A stretch of DNA of 64,000 nucleotides. It comes from CALZFJ01 sp964459845. Lineage in GTDB: Bacteria; Bacteroidota; Bacteroidia; Bacteroidales; Muribaculaceae. Made by a program: the position numbers and the translations under genes. Below the pieces are notes generated by a model. The model was not told the DNA's origin, searched no databases, and saw only the letters and a program-made list of their open reading frames with translations. Location of the stretch: NCBI GenBank assembly GCA_964459845.1, contig CAYWOC010000004.1, forward strand, positions 62,001-126,000. Direction: 5' to 3'. Shown here one piece after another: positions 62,971 through 64,000 of the stretch (positions are counted from its first letter, which is position 1; every line of letters begins with the position of its first letter).

Positions 62971-62982
62971 TTATAAATTAAA

Positions 62983-63720
62983 TCAATCGGTAGTAAAGTA
63001 ACCCCTGCCGTGGCATTGTGGACAAGTAATATGCGTATGTCCTGTGGAACGCATGAAGTAACCACCACATTCATTACATTTTACTTGATAATCACTTTGC
63101 CCATACAATGAGGTATAAGTGTCTTTGACTATTCTTCTTTGCCCTTTGCATAAATTGCATGTATGCTTGGTGGGTTGCCTACGTGTGGAAGAATTGTTTT
63201 GTCCTCTTGAAGGATTAGGTGCATTGCTACCATTATTACCATAATTAGGATAGGAAGGAGCATAAACTGCCCCTCCACTATTCGCATTTCCAATAGAACT
63301 GCCCTTTTTTCGTATTAAGGAACAAGTTGTGGCAGAGGGTGGTGCAGCTTGTCTTCGATACACATACACGTTTCCATTTTCAAGCACAACATTCAATATA
63401 CTCAAATCTGATTTGAACTTAAAAATTGTGTTTGCTCCCCAATAGCTACTACCAACATAGAGTTTATAGTTGCTATTACCATTTTTTAATTTTAGAGTGC
63501 CATGACCGACACCAATTCCCTTATTGTTGGACTCATAGCAAATGTTATCAATAAATGATACAAATTGTCCACCTGTAACATTTGATGATATTGCTCCATT
63601 GCGAAAATATTTCTTAGTCAATGCATAATATGCGACATTTTGCCCTTTTAGAGCAAGCTCAAAAATACACAAAAGACATAGCAATGTATATCTCTTCTGT
63701 CTGTTACTCAAGGAAATCAT
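62983..63720 (-). CDS. Exported protein with DnaJ-like zinc-finger cysteines
   Basis: 245 residues with a signal peptide (about 1-26, ending ALKGQ). The middle is Asn/Gly/Ser-rich. The C-terminal 70 residues contain CNLCKGQRR, CNECGGYF and CPQCHGRGYF, CxxCxGxG-type units like the DnaJ zinc-binding centre. Zinc binding is inferred. ATG 63720 overlaps the upstream stop by 17 nt. Confidence 0.7.
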   Translation of the reverse strand: MISLSNRQKRYTLLCLLCIFELALKGQNVAYYALTKKYFRNGAISSNVTGGQFVSFIDNICYESNNKGIGVGHGTLKLKNGNSNYKLYVGSSYWGANTIFKFKSDLSILNVVLENGNVYVYRRQAAPPSATTCSLIRKKGSSIGNANSGGAVYAPSYPNYGNNGSNAPNPSRGQNNSSTRRQPTKHTCNLCKGQRRIVKDTYTSLYGQSDYQVKCNECGGYFMRSTGHTHITCPQCHGRGYFTTD

Positions 63721-64000
63721 AGCTCTCTGCTGATTTTGGAAGAAGTGTTTCTATATCAAATTCATAATATCTTTGTCTATTGTCAATTCCATATTTGTCA
63801 TCCCATTGGATAAATTCTTTATAATCCTTAGATATGGCACTGTATCTAGTAAACCCACTACCAAACATACTTGATGGGATGTTTTCAGAATAAACTTCGT
63901 ATTTTGATGTTGACAGACTACTATTATACGAACCTCGCAAGGATGCACTTCTTAAACATCTCTCTATTGAAGTTATGTATTTCTCGCGATTACGTGTTAT
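63704..64000 (-). CDS. C-terminal part of an unknown protein, cut by right edge
   Basis: At least 98 residues remain, open to the window edge: ...SIERCLRSASLRGSYNSSLSTSK..., ending LLPKSAESYDFLE. The true start lies outside the window. No domain is recognised. It overlaps the zinc-finger protein gene by 17 nt, so they are likely co-transcribed. Confidence 0.55.
   Translation of the reverse strand: MTRNREKYITSIERCLRSASLRGSYNSSLSTSKYEVYSENIPSSMFGSGFTRYSAISKDYKEFIQWDDKYGIDNRQRYYEFDIETLLPKSAESYDFLE

Overview
The window reads as a chromosomal segment of a gut-type Bacteroidales bacterium, possibly Muribaculaceae; the family is inferred and the order is better supported. Reasons: promoters follow the Bacteroidetes pattern (TTG/TTTG, 19-22 nt, TAnnTTTG), Shine-Dalgarno sequences are mostly weak, exported proteins carry C-terminal domains resembling type IX secretion sorting domains, and genes such as the OFA-type MFS carrier, the DUF4384-like protein and the short GyrB match that order. 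No rRNA, insertion sequence or CRISPR array is visible.

Layout. 1-8.1 kb: a multi-PAS/GAF sensor histidine kinase cut by the left edge, gyrB, a ThiF/MoeB-type E1 enzyme, a tRNA-Glu/rpsT/tRNA-Glu operon, and recO. 8.1-14.7 kb: a methyltransferase-like gene with a YfhO-type membrane protein, a HAD phosphatase with aroB, and an MFS carrier. 14.9-15.4 kb: a promoter-to-terminator unit of about 470 nt with strong hairpins and no convincing protein, probably a structured RNA. 15.6-21.6 kb: a clearly AT-rich island of exported proteins: a lipoprotein, a caspase-fold protease, two proteins sharing a domain, a WG-repeat protein broken by a frameshift, and a small lipoprotein. 21.6-25.8 kb: yeiH, an RsmF-type rRNA methyltransferase, cstA. 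25.8-29 kb: a membrane-anchored SF1 helicase of the HelD type and a truncated copy of a PH-like gene. 29-36 kb: gltX, an outer-membrane-type protein, waaA, glycerate kinase and an acyl-CoA ligase. 36-41.5 kb: a tiny lipoprotein, a DUF4384-like protein, a coupled pair (LPP20-like, transglutaminase-like), and an unknown 481-residue protein. 41.5-44.5 kb: a histidine-kinase relic inside a 21-bp hairpin, the fuller PH-like gene, and a type II restriction-modification system recognisably homologous to HincII. 44.7-58.2 kb: a small membrane protein, a PurF-like enzyme without the N-terminal cysteine, a 2073-residue GLUG-repeat protein and two M6 metalloproteases. 58.4-64 kb: a holin/M15 peptidase lysis pair, a LytTR response regulator, a candidate small RNA, an N/G/R/P-rich exported protein, a small membrane protein, and exported proteins at the right edge.

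How it fits together. Most operons are housekeeping. The accessory material lies in three places: the AT-rich caspase/WG island, the helicase and HincII-like modules, each beside a copy of the same 305-bp PH-gene segment in opposite orientation (suggesting a shared insertion or recombination site), and the exported protease/adhesin block. Three non-coding units (14.9-15.4, 6.07-6.28 and 60.33-60.48 kb) have both a promoter and a terminator and are the best candidates for undescribed RNAs.
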